Assembly: GCA_050747525.1 (NCBI GenBank)
Contig: JBOGOC010000067.1
Coordinates: forward strand, 1 to 48,514
Origin: JBOGOC01 sp050747525
Lineage (GTDB): Bacteria; Acidobacteriota; Polarisedimenticolia; JACPZX01; DASXTC01
Direction of reading: 5' to 3'
DNA length: 48,514 nucleotides
The position numbers were made by a program, and so were the translations under genes. The notes beneath the pieces are model-generated. The model worked only from the letters and a program-made list of their open reading frames with translations. It did not search any database and was not told the origin of the DNA. Positions 16,763 through 24,209 of this stretch are shown here, piece by piece (positions within the stretch are counted from its first letter, which is position 1; every line of letters begins with the position of its first letter).

Positions 16763-17866
16763 ATGGGCGAGGTCTATCGCGCGCGGGATCTGAAGCTTGA
16801 ACGCGACGTCGCTCTTAAACTGCTCCCCGCCGTTCTGGCCGCCGATCCGTCGCGCCTCGAGCGCTTTCAGCGCGAAGCCAAGGCCATCGCTGCCCTGAAT
16901 CACATCAATATTGTCCTCGAACAGCAGCGCGGCGTTGGCGCTGTGACAACCGTTGCGCGCGTCCCCTTGTACGGTCGGCCGTGGCAGCTTCCGATCACCG
17001 CTGAGGGACGCACTTCCCTTCTGTTCTTCAACTACGTCGATCATCGCTACTTCGAGACGCTGGCCCTGCCGGTGGAAGGGCGCAGCTTCACCGTCGCGGA
17101 GACATCCGGACGAGCGAAAGTAGCCGTCATCAGTCAGGCCACCGCGCGAAAACTCTGGACCAGAGGGTCGCCGCTCGGCCAAACGTTCGCTGTCGAATCG
17201 ACGCAACACGGCGCACAGCCCGCAGGTGTTTATCAGGTGGTCGGTGTCGTGCCGGATGTCGTGAGCGGATGGTTGTTCGAAGGCAAGGACACCTCCGCAA
17301 TCTATCTGCCCGCCTCTGCCGGACAGGCTGGGGTCGAGTCGACGATGGTTCGCATCACCGGGGATCCGGCGACTACGGCCGCCGCCATCCGCGAAGTCTG
17401 CGCCGGAGCCGGCAATGCGACAGGTTGCGAACCGGCGAGTCTGCGCGAGATCTCAGCGATGCAGCGTCTCCCTTTCCAGATCGCGGCGGGGGGCGCGGGC
17501 ACGCTCGGCGGGCTGGCATTGCTGCTCACCGCCATCGGTCTCTACAGCGTGGCAAGTTATTCAGTGACTCAGCGCAGACGGGAGATCGGCGTCCTTCTGG
17601 CGTTGGGGGCTTCGCCGTCGCATGTGATTCGTCGAATCCTCTCCGACGCCTGGCGCTGTGTCCTGCTCGGCGTGGCTGCCGGATTGCCGGTCTGCCTGGT
17701 GTTGTCGAAGCTTGCGGCAAGCTCTGTTTTCCAGATCCACACGTTCGACCTGGGCGCCTATCTCTCCGTCCCTTTGCTGCTGGTAGCCATCGTGACCCTC
17801 GCGTGCGCGGGTCCAGCCCGGCGCGCGGTACGGATGAATCCAATGGTCTCGCTTCGCGAGGAGTAG
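16763..17866 (+). CDS. Chimera: Ser/Thr kinase N-terminus fused in frame to the C-terminal half of an ADOP permease
   Basis: The 367-residue open frame joins two unrelated families. Residues 1-~50 (MGEVYRARDLKLERDV, then LERFQREAKAIAALNH) are the glycine-loop to alpha-C region of a Hanks kinase. The kinase match begins upstream of the ATG, from about 16721 (LGHHRIEHLLGQGG), without a clear start codon. At NHINIV it switches directly into the second half of a MacB/FtsX-type ADOP permease: a periplasmic domain with FNYVDHRYFETLALP, then three membrane helices with RRREIGVLLALGAS and an ending RRAVRMNPMVSLREE. The kinase lacks its catalytic loop and the permease lacks its first half, so I expect no normal function. 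It arose by deletion between two genes. Confidence 0.75.
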   Translation: MGEVYRARDLKLERDVALKLLPAVLAADPSRLERFQREAKAIAALNHINIVLEQQRGVGAVTTVARVPLYGRPWQLPITAEGRTSLLFFNYVDHRYFETLALPVEGRSFTVAETSGRAKVAVISQATARKLWTRGSPLGQTFAVESTQHGAQPAGVYQVVGVVPDVVSGWLFEGKDTSAIYLPASAGQAGVESTMVRITGDPATTAAAIREVCAGAGNATGCEPASLREISAMQRLPFQIAAGGAGTLGGLALLLTAIGLYSVASYSVTQRRREIGVLLALGASPSHVIRRILSDAWRCVLLGVAAGLPVCLVLSKLAASSVFQIHTFDLGAYLSVPLLLVAIVTLACAGPARRAVRMNPMVSLREE

Positions 17867-17914
17867 GCCACTTCTGCTGCGGATCCACCGTGAAGGCGGC
17901 GGAATGCACCGAGC

Positions 17915-18338
17915 GACCAGACGCTCGGCCAGTTCCACGCCCACCTCAACGGGCTCGGCTACATGCTCCCGGAGGAGCACGTCCGGAGCGCCGTCGCGGC
18001 GGTGTTCCGGCACAACTTCCGTCCCGACCTGTCGCGTCACGAGAGCGTGCAGCGCGCCTACGCGCTCGGCGACGAGGGCGGGCTCGTCACCGCCTCCTGG
18101 CCGGTCCCTCTCGGCCTGGAGTCTGTTGATCGCCGCGAGCGGGGTCCAGTACGACGGGATCGCCCGGACGCTGTCGTTCGACCCGATCGCCGACGGCCGC
18201 TACCCCTTCACGACCGGGACGGCGTGGGGCGTCGCGACGATCGCGGGCGATGACGTGACGCTCGACGTCCGCGGCGGCCGCCTCGACCTCGCGTCCCTCT
18301 CCCTCCGAGGCCGCCCCCTCCCGTCGGTCGGCGTATGA
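17915..18338 (+). pseudogene. Remnant of a GH116-type (GBA2-like) beta-glucosidase
   Basis: Two pieces of one C-terminal domain lie in different frames. The first (17915-18110) reads LGYMLPEEHVRSAVAAVFRH, then NFRPDLSRHESVQRAYALGD and EGGLV. The second (~18118-18338), in another frame, reads SLLIAASGVQYDGIARTLSF and TTGTAWGVATI. In the intact family these segments are separated by a catalytic-domain stretch missing here, so there has been both an internal deletion and a frame change. It follows the chimera by about 50 bp. No start is present. Confidence 0.65.
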
Positions 18339-18551
18339 CGAAGCCGCGCTGTTCTACACCGTGGAGGGGGGCGTGGGACACTGGCCGAGCACTTCAAGAA
18401 AAGTTTTGCAATTCTTTGACAACATGAGAGCGTATCTCACCTCATACTGAGCCACGACAGGGCCGAGATCGATCGGGGGAGCCCCGAGACCCCGGTTCGA
18501 CAACGAAACTCCGGGGCGGGAATCTTCTCTCCCTTGCAGGAGGTTTGAGCC

Positions 18552-20924
18552 GTGAGAACCTTGACGACCGTTTGCGGCTATGTGCTCGTGCTGTCGCTCG
18601 CACCGCTCGTATACGGCACCGAGACGCGAGAGTGGTCGCAGTTCCGGGGGCCGGATTCGGCCGGTCCGCTGTTCGCCGGTACCGTCCCGCAGGGGAAGTT
18701 CGGCCTGCAGGTCGCGTGGACCCGGGACCTGGGCTCCGGCTACTCGAACGTGTGGCTCGCACCGGGCAAGGCGGTGACGATGCACACCGACGGTGCCGTC
18801 GACGTGGTTGCGGCTTTCGACCCGGCCACGGGCAAGCCGCTCTGGCGCCATGAGCTCGGTCCCAAGTACGCGGGACACGACGGCTCCGACGACGGCCCGC
18901 TCGGCACCCCGACCGTGAGCGACGGCATCGTCTACGCGCTCGGTCCGCGGGGACAGCTCGTCGCGCTGAGCCTCGCCGACGGCTCGGTGAAGTGGCAGCA
19001 CGTGCTCGACGCGCAGAACTCGACCGTGCCGCACTACGGGTACACCAGCTCGCCCCTCGTGCTGGGACGGCAGGTCATCGTTGCGACGGGAGGCGACGGG
19101 CACGCGGCCACATCCTTCGACCGCGAGACGGGGAAGGCACTCTGGGCTTCGGGGGAGGATTCGGTGAGCTACCAGACACCGGTGCTCGCCGAGCTCGGCG
19201 GCCGGCGGCAGCTGATTCTGGTCACGGACCGCTTCCTGCAGGGCCTGGACCCCGACGGCGGCAAGGTCCTGTGGAAGCTGCGGCACACCGAGGGCAACGA
19301 GACCGAACAGTCTGGACATCCCACGGTGATCGACGGCGAGCGCTTCCTGGTCAAGTTCAGCCAGGGATCGCGCATGTACCGCTATGCCGACGGCGTCGTG
19401 AAGGAGCTCTGGACCACGCGCGCTTTCGGCAACACCTTCGCCTTGCCGGTGCTCGTCGGGAAGCATCTCTACGGTTTCACCGGAGCCCTCCTCACCTGCG
19501 CCAGCGCCGAGACGGGCGAGATCGTGTGGCGCTCAAGGGAGGTGGGAAGCTTCGGCCTTTCCCTCGTCGGTGGACTGCTCGCCATCGCGACGCGTACCGG
19601 CGAGCTGCTCCTCGTCGAGCCGTCGCCCGAGTCCTATCGCGAGGTCACGCGGGTGCCGGTGCTCAAGAACGGCAACTACGCCGTGCCGACTTTTGCCGAC
19701 GGGCTGTTCCTCGTGCGTAATCTCCAGCAGGTGGCCGCCGTGCGCGTGGACGCAGCCGTTGCGCCCAAGGTGGCGCAGCCCGCGACCGCTGACCGGCTCC
19801 GCGGTGAGTTTGGCAAGTGGATCGCGTCGGTCGAGAAGATGCCCGAGACCAGGCGCCAGGCCGCCGTCGACCAGCGCCTCGCGAAGGTCAAGGTGACCCC
19901 GCTGGTCGAGGAGCAGAATCTCGCGCACGTCGTGTGGAAGGGGAAGGCGAAGGACGTCGGCATCGAGGGGGACATGGTCCCGGACGGCCAGGAGGTCGGC
20001 CTTCACGCACTGCCGGGAACGGACCTCTTCTTCCGCACCTTCGAGCTGGATCCGAAGGGTCAGTACACTTACGGCTTGATTGTCGACTATGCCGACCCGG
20101 CGCCCGATCCGCGCAACCCGCTCTCGGTGAACAACGGCCGCGCCGTGGCCTCCGAGCTGCGCATGCCCGGCTGGCCCGCCTCACCGCACATCGAGGCCCC
20201 GGCCGCAGGGGCGCCTCGAGGCACCCTGGACAAGTTCCAGTTCCGGTCGCTGATCCTGAACAACACGCGCGAAGTGCAGGTCTGGACTCCGCCCGAATAC
20301 GCCCGCGACAATACCAGGCGCTACCCGGTGCTCGTGGGCAACCACGGCGACAACCTGGTGCGCGGGGGCCTGATGCAGAACACTCTGGACAACCTCGTCG
20401 GCCGCACCGTCGAGCCTCTGATTGCTGTGTTCGTGCCGCGTGTGGCGGGCCCCGAGTACGGCGGCCCCGACGCCGAGGCCTACACGCGCTTCCTCGTCGA
20501 GGAGCTGATGCCGCACATCGATCGCCACTACCGCACCGACCCCGGCCGCCGGGCGATCATGGGGCCTGGTAGCGCCGGCGTCGCCGCGGTGGTCGCCGCT
20601 TTCCTGAGGCCCGATGTCTTCCAGCAGGCTGCGGCGCAGAGCTTCTATCCGATCGCGCCCATGAAGGAGCGGCTGCCGGGCTTGATCGGGGGCTCCGGGG
20701 CCAAGCCGGGGCTGATCCACGTGGTCTACAGCAGCCACGACTACGACTTCGGGGACGGCCGGCGCGCCCGCGAGGCGAGCGTCGAGCTGCTCGGTCAGCT
20801 GCGAGCCGCCAAGGTCAAAGTGGTCGAGCAGGTGGCCGACTACTCGCCCGGCTGGGCCGGCTGGCGCGGCCAGGACGACGAGATCCTGGCCACCCTGTTC
20901 CCGCTCCCCAAGGCGACGAAGTGA
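18552..20924 (+). CDS. Secreted PQQ-like propeller fused to an esterase-D-like alpha/beta-hydrolase domain
   Basis: A 790-residue protein. The GTG at 18552 is set by a perfect AGGAGG eight bases upstream; a signal peptide follows (TTVCGYVLVLSLAPLVYG). Residues ~25-400 are a PQQ-like (BamB/quinoprotein-type) propeller with blades such as VAAFDPATGKPLWRHELG and SLADGSVKWQHVL. Residues ~410-550 are a linker plus an E-set-like beta domain. Residues ~555-790 resemble the IroE/Fes/esterase-D family (REVQVWTPPEYARDN, then FLVEELMPHIDRHYRTDPGR). The expected GxSxG elbow reads GPGSAG near residue 673, and the usual GHxWxxWR reads SPGWAGWR, so two triad positions look lost. It could be a binding protein rather than an enzyme. 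A leader hairpin and a TTGACA (18416) lie upstream. Confidence 0.83.
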   Translation: MRTLTTVCGYVLVLSLAPLVYGTETREWSQFRGPDSAGPLFAGTVPQGKFGLQVAWTRDLGSGYSNVWLAPGKAVTMHTDGAVDVVAAFDPATGKPLWRHELGPKYAGHDGSDDGPLGTPTVSDGIVYALGPRGQLVALSLADGSVKWQHVLDAQNSTVPHYGYTSSPLVLGRQVIVATGGDGHAATSFDRETGKALWASGEDSVSYQTPVLAELGGRRQLILVTDRFLQGLDPDGGKVLWKLRHTEGNETEQSGHPTVIDGERFLVKFSQGSRMYRYADGVVKELWTTRAFGNTFALPVLVGKHLYGFTGALLTCASAETGEIVWRSREVGSFGLSLVGGLLAIATRTGELLLVEPSPESYREVTRVPVLKNGNYAVPTFADGLFLVRNLQQVAAVRVDAAVAPKVAQPATADRLRGEFGKWIASVEKMPETRRQAAVDQRLAKVKVTPLVEEQNLAHVVWKGKAKDVGIEGDMVPDGQEVGLHALPGTDLFFRTFELDPKGQYTYGLIVDYADPAPDPRNPLSVNNGRAVASELRMPGWPASPHIEAPAAGAPRGTLDKFQFRSLILNNTREVQVWTPPEYARDNTRRYPVLVGNHGDNLVRGGLMQNTLDNLVGRTVEPLIAVFVPRVAGPEYGGPDAEAYTRFLVEELMPHIDRHYRTDPGRRAIMGPGSAGVAAVVAAFLRPDVFQQAAAQSFYPIAPMKERLPGLIGGSGAKPGLIHVVYSSHDYDFGDGRRAREASVELLGQLRAAKVKVVEQVADYSPGWAGWRGQDDEILATLFPLPKATK

Positions 20925-20991
20925 CGGGCTCGATCGGGGGTCGGGGCCCTGACCGGCGAAACACTCTCAGGCGGCCTGGCCCAACGCGACT

Positions 20992-21020
20992 TGGTTGAGG
21001 CGGCGGGAGTCGAACCCGCG
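20992..21020. repeat. tmRNA 3'-end copy B (att-like scar)
   Basis: Twenty-nine bases match the 3' end of ssrA with one mismatch (TGGTTGAGG instead of TGGTGGAGG) and include the whole acceptor 3' strand and T-arm. It has the same orientation as ssrA and lies 67 bp after the stop of the propeller-esterase gene. Sequence to its right resembles that to the right of copy C. Confidence 0.85.
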
Positions 21021-21180
21021 CCGCCCCGAAACGCCAACTCATTGATGGCGCGCGGCTTTTCGTCGTAAGTGACAGGTAATTCGTCGCCTTGTTGTCAATT
21101 CCTTGTGCTCTGGAAGTGCTCTGGAGCCCTCTCCAGTTTTGGAGACATTTTGGAGACGGAGTTGTCAAGTATACTGTCAC
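21021..21180. other. Left-end sequence of block 2, shared with block 3
   Basis: Directly right of copy B the sequence resembles that right of copy C: a GATGgcGCgCGgCTT-like stretch, then TTTTGGAGACGG at about 21149-21160. On the minus strand it encodes a short tail (NSVSKMSPKLERAPEHF) ending in a stop before the att core. In block 3 the matching place reads LTVSKISPRQGSTPGD. Such a pattern fits the last codons of related integrase genes or a shared attP arm; no catalytic residue remains to prove it. Confidence 0.4.
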
Positions 21181-21388
21181 GCTATCCCTCGTTCGAAGGG
21201 TTGGCCATGACGCCCCGTCACAGCGATGTTGGGACCCGTCGCTCCCGCCACATGCCCGTGAGCCCGCTTTCCCACCTAACGCCAACCTCGAAGTTGAAGG
21301 AAGACCTTACCGGATCTAGAATCTCGCCATCGGAAGAGTGCCGCAGGGAAACCGATCGCTGTCCGAACTCTGAGACGAGCTGATCGAC

Positions 21389-21499
21389 ATGAAAACTAGT
21401 CTCCGCGTTCACCACACGACCCACGAACTCTCGGTTGACTCGCGCGTGACGTTGCTGGACGTTCTCCGCGACGTGCTCGGTCTGACTGGCACGATATAA
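21389..21499 (+). pseudogene. N-terminal fragment of a xanthine-dehydrogenase-type (2Fe-2S) subunit
   Basis: A 36-codon frame, MKTSLRVHHTTHELSVDSR then VTLLDVLRDVLGLTGT, matches the start of the small iron-sulfur subunit of the xanthine dehydrogenase/CoxS family. It breaks off at LTGT, just before the stretch where the first cluster cysteines (GCDxGxCGAC) should be, and hits a stop. It is truncated and cannot bind a cluster. Confidence 0.7.
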
Positions 21500-21531
21500 T
21501 TCTTGCAGTGTCTTGCGGTCGGGGGACGGTG

Positions 21532-21622
21532 GTGGACAAGCCCCGAATCTTCTTGGGCTCGTCGGGAAAGCAGGCGAAGCTGCTCCAGGCGCTCACACGC
21601 GGTCTCGAAGACGTCGCGCACG
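21532..21622 (+). pseudogene. N-terminal fragment of a TIR-like nucleotide-binding protein
   Basis: About 30 codons from a GTG read KPRIFLGSSGKQAKLLQALT then RGLEDVA. This resembles the first beta-strand and helix of the predicted TIR-like nucleotide-binding domain (CAP12/PCTIR type) found in anti-phage signalling effectors. It is cut off and runs out of frame into a copy of an alpha/beta-hydrolase 3' end. The family assignment rests on this short stretch only. Confidence 0.5.
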
Positions 21623-21757
21623 GCGCTGCTCTCCTCGAAACTGCTGAAGAAAGGCACGCTCAAGGTCCACAAGGGGTTCCCGCACGGCATGTGTACGACG
21701 CACGCCGACGTGCTCAATCCCGAGCTTCTCGCGTTCGTAGAGGAAGGTAAGGCGGCG
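21623..21757 (+). pseudogene. Duplicated 3' end of the downstream alpha/beta-hydrolase gene
   Basis: These 135 bp match 23413-23547 without gaps, about 90% identical, with the final 57 bp identical. In frame they encode ALLSSKLLKKGTLKVHKG and THADVLNPELLAFVEEG, including the catalytic His (PHG). The rest of this hydrolase copy is missing. The long identical tail beside a diverged front suggests gene conversion or a staggered recombination, not one old duplication. Confidence 0.85.
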
Positions 21758-21782
21758 CGGCCTTCGGCCCGGCCGCGGAGCA

Positions 21783-21900
21783 GCGGGCCGAGCCCGACTC
21801 CTCCGGCGAGCTGAGGCGCGCTGTGCGGCCGCCGTCCATCGTGGTGTCGGCTCCGGAGGCGCCCTGGCGTCGACGGCGCCGTTACACGTTTGGCCGGAGG
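21783..21900. repeat. Dispersed repeat R, copy 1
   Basis: A non-coding repeat with a core of CGACTCCTCCGGCGAGCTGA, followed by GCGGCCGCCG and CCATCGTGGTG. Its ends form an imperfect inverted repeat (GAGCCCGAC against GTCGGCTC). It follows the hydrolase 3'-end copy and precedes the HD-hydrolase gene. Copies R2 and R3 lie further right in the same block. Confidence 0.6.
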
Positions 21901-21957
21901 ACCTATGCGTTTCAACAGAGCCGCACCAATCGATGAATTGCTGAAAGGAGCGTTGCC

Positions 21958-22608
21958 ATGCAAAGCGCCCGACCCGCCGTTTCCGTTCCCGTTGGCGCAC
22001 CCGACAGCAAGTTGTGTCAGCGTGCGACTGCACTCGTTGCCGACCTTTCGCCGCCCTTCCTCTTCAACCACTGCGCGCGGACCTTCCTGTTTGGCGACGC
22101 GATCGGCAAACGCGACAAGCTACAGTACGACCGCGAGCTGCTCTACCTGTCCGCCATGTTGCACGACCTAGGTCTGACGGACACCTACTTGGACGGAAAC
22201 CAGCGGTTCGAGCTGGAGGGGGCGGATCGGGCGCGTGCCTTTCTGGTGGAGCACGGACTTCCCGAAGGGAGAGCCGACGTCGTGTGGGATGCAATCGCGC
22301 TGAACAGCAGCTTCGGCATTGCTCTTCGGAAGGGTCCGGAGACCGCCCTCGCCCATTTGGGCGTCCTCGCCGATTTCTTGGGTAACCGGCTCGATGACGT
22401 GGGACCAGAAAGGGTCGCCCAGATCGTCGAGGAGTACCCGCGCCCGGCCTTTCTCGCGTCGGCCGCGAGTCTCCTTGCGAATTGCGTCCGGCGCAAACCC
22501 CAATTCGTGGCCGGCACGTTTCTCGAGATCGTTGCTCATTCCCACGCTCCTGAAGTACGAGTCCCCACGTTGACAGATCTCCTCGCGCAGAGCCCATGGA
22601 AGGAATGA
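21958..22608 (+). CDS. HD-domain hydrolase, cyanamide-hydratase-like
   Basis: A 216-residue protein with an AAAGGAG ribosome binding site before the ATG. The metal-binding HD core is visible: the first His in FNHCARTFLFGDA (~38-50), the HD pair in YLSAMLHDLGLTD (~63-75) and a later Asp in LGVLADFLGN (~143). The stretch VVWDAIALNSSFGIALRKGP is characteristic of the cyanamide hydratase-like branch of HD proteins, in which small metal-dependent hydrolases act on nitriles, amides or phosphates. The exact substrate is unknown. It is the first intact gene of block 2, with repeat R1 upstream and an alpha/beta-hydrolase gene 99 bp downstream. Confidence 0.82.
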   Translation: MQSARPAVSVPVGAPDSKLCQRATALVADLSPPFLFNHCARTFLFGDAIGKRDKLQYDRELLYLSAMLHDLGLTDTYLDGNQRFELEGADRARAFLVEHGLPEGRADVVWDAIALNSSFGIALRKGPETALAHLGVLADFLGNRLDDVGPERVAQIVEEYPRPAFLASAASLLANCVRRKPQFVAGTFLEIVAHSHAPEVRVPTLTDLLAQSPWKE

Positions 22609-22707
22609 CCCACCGGGCCGGCCCGGCGAGCAACCCCGAAGAGGCCGATGAACACAGGCGTCGACACGGAACCTGAAACGTCATCAACCACAAGCGGAGG
22701 GAATCCC

Positions 22708-23571
22708 ATGAGCTTCATCACGACCAAAGACGGCACCGAGATCTATTACAAGGACTGGGGCCCCAAGAACGCGCAGCCGATCGTTTTCCATCATGGCTGG
22801 CCATTGAGCGCCGATGACTGGGACACCCAGATGCTCTATTTCCTCGGGAAGGGATATCGGGTCGTTGCGCATGACCGGCGCGGCCATGGCCGCTCGAGCC
22901 AGGTGAGCGACGGCCATGACATGGACCACTACGCTTCAGACGCCGCGGCGGTCGTCGAACATCTGGATCTGCGCGACACCATCCACATCAGCCATTCGAC
23001 AGGCGGCGGCGAGGCGACGCACTACGTCGCGCAGCACGGCAAGGGCCGTGTCGCCAAGCTGGTGCTCATGTCCGCCGTGCCGCCGCTGATGCTGAAGACC
23101 GCCGCCAATCCGGGCGGCATACCCATCGAGGTCTGGGACGGCCTCCGGGAAGGGCTCGCCGCCAACCGGGTGGAGTTCTACTGGCAGTTCGCAAGCGGTC
23201 CCTTCTACGGCTACAACCGGCCGGGGGCGAAGGTGCTGCAGAGCGTGGTCGACAACTGGATGCGTCAGGCCATGATGGGCGGCGCCAAGGCCCAGTACGA
23301 CTGCGTCAAGGCCCTTTCGGAGACCGACTTCACCGAGGACCTGAAGAGCATCGAAGTGCCGACCCTCGTCATGCACGGCGACGACGACCAGGTCGTGCCG
23401 ATCGCGGATTCCGCGCTGCTCTCCTCGAAGCTGCTCAAGAAGGGCACTCTTAAGGTGTACAAGGGATACCCGCACGGCATGCCAACGACCCACGCCGACG
23501 TGCTCAATCCCGAGCTTCTCGCGTTCGTAGAGGAAGGTAAGGCGGCGGGCCGAGCCCGACTCTCCCGGTGA
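22708..23571 (+). CDS. Alpha/beta hydrolase, non-heme chloroperoxidase/aryl-esterase-like
   Basis: A 287-residue protein starting MSFITTKDGTEIYYKDWG, with GGAGGG in front of the ATG at 22708. It has the family hallmarks: oxyanion HHGWPLSADDW, then VAHDRRGHGRSS, nucleophile elbow ISHSTGGGEA, acid residue in MHGDDDQVVPI and His in YPHGMPTTHADVLN. The residue two before the nucleophile is Ser instead of the usual Gly (SHSTG for GHSTG), a conservative oddity. These enzymes hydrolyse esters and can perhydrolyse organic acids. The 3' end of this gene also exists as a partial duplicate at 21623-21757, showing it has taken part in local recombination. Repeat R2 starts at its very end. Confidence 0.9.
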   Translation: MSFITTKDGTEIYYKDWGPKNAQPIVFHHGWPLSADDWDTQMLYFLGKGYRVVAHDRRGHGRSSQVSDGHDMDHYASDAAAVVEHLDLRDTIHISHSTGGGEATHYVAQHGKGRVAKLVLMSAVPPLMLKTAANPGGIPIEVWDGLREGLAANRVEFYWQFASGPFYGYNRPGAKVLQSVVDNWMRQAMMGGAKAQYDCVKALSETDFTEDLKSIEVPTLVMHGDDDQVVPIADSALLSSKLLKKGTLKVYKGYPHGMPTTHADVLNPELLAFVEEGKAAGRARLSR

Positions 23572-23606
23572 GCTGAAGCCGCGCGTGCCGCCGGCGGCCA
23601 TCATCG
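23547..23606. repeat. Dispersed repeat R, copy 2
   Basis: Starts within the last codons of the hydrolase gene (GGGCCGAGCCCGACT) and extends past its stop, through GTGAGCTGAAGCCGCGCGTG. It is the most diverged and shortest of the three copies. It precedes the dodecin gene. Confidence 0.5.
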
Positions 23607-23653
23607 CTTTCTTGCCCAAACGTCTTTCTTGGTAAGAGACCAAAGGAGGTCAC

Positions 23654-23857
23654 ATGGCTGAACTACTGAAAGTCATCGAGGTTCTGGCCGAATCCGAGAA
23701 AAGCTGGGAGGACGCCACTGCCGGGGCCGTCACACGCGCGTCCAAGACGTTGAAGAACATTCGGTCGATCTACATCGAGAATTTCGAAGCCAAGGTGGAA
23801 GGCAACCGGGTGGTTCGCTATCGGATCAACGCCAAGATTTCGTTCGTCCTCGAGTAG
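23654..23857 (+). CDS. Dodecin-family flavin-binding protein
   Basis: A 67-residue protein, the usual length for dodecin, with a strong AAAGGAGGT ribosome binding site. The pattern LLKVIEVLAESEKSWEDA, then AVTRASKTLKNIRSIYIENF and RYRINAKISFVLE matches the beta-alpha-beta-beta fold of dodecins, small proteins that form hollow dodecamers and store or buffer flavins. Its role beside hydrolases is probably incidental to the block. A CTGAGCC/GGCTCAG hairpin without a T-run follows about 40 bp after the stop; it may be a weak terminator. Confidence 0.93.
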   Translation: MAELLKVIEVLAESEKSWEDATAGAVTRASKTLKNIRSIYIENFEAKVEGNRVVRYRINAKISFVLE

Positions 23858-23961
23858 GCGAACACGGACGGCCGCCCGAATCGCGGCAAGGCATTGCCCT
23901 GAGCCTAACGCCTCATGGGATGGCTCAGGCTCCGAGTCCGATGAGCAGGTCCGTAAGCGGA

Positions 23962-24086
23962 GGGGCGGACCCAGCTCGACTCCTCCGGCGAGCTGAGGGC
24001 GCGCGGCACGGCCGCCGACCATCGTGGTGCCGGCTCCGCAGATGGAGTCGCTCGACCTAGGCGGAACCGCATCACGATTGGCGGGC
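23962..24086. repeat. Dispersed repeat R, copy 3
   Basis: Shares at least 21 identical bases (starting CGACTCCTCCGGCGAG) with copy 1 and stays alignable through CCATCGTGGTG, GGCTCCG and on to an ACGATTGGCGGG match. It fills much of the 352-bp gap between the dodecin gene and the truncated lipase. I see no gene in that gap. Confidence 0.6.
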
Positions 24087-24209
24087 GTCTTCGCAGGCTC
24101 CGCCAGACTCACTAGAGCGGAACGTCCAGAGACACATCGCCAATCGCGGCCGGTTCGACCGAGGCTACAGAAACGGGCCGGCCCATCGATCAAGGAAGGA
24201 GCAGAACCA

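Larger units (their letters stand above)
16687..20991. mobile_element. Putative ssrA-derived island, block 1
   Basis: A 4.3-kb segment between tmRNA 3'-end copies A and B. It holds a kinase-permease fusion, a glycosidase remnant and a large propeller-esterase gene. No recombinase, transposase or inverted-repeat ends are visible. It is called an island only because it is bounded by same-orientation copies of the integration target. Confidence 0.45.
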
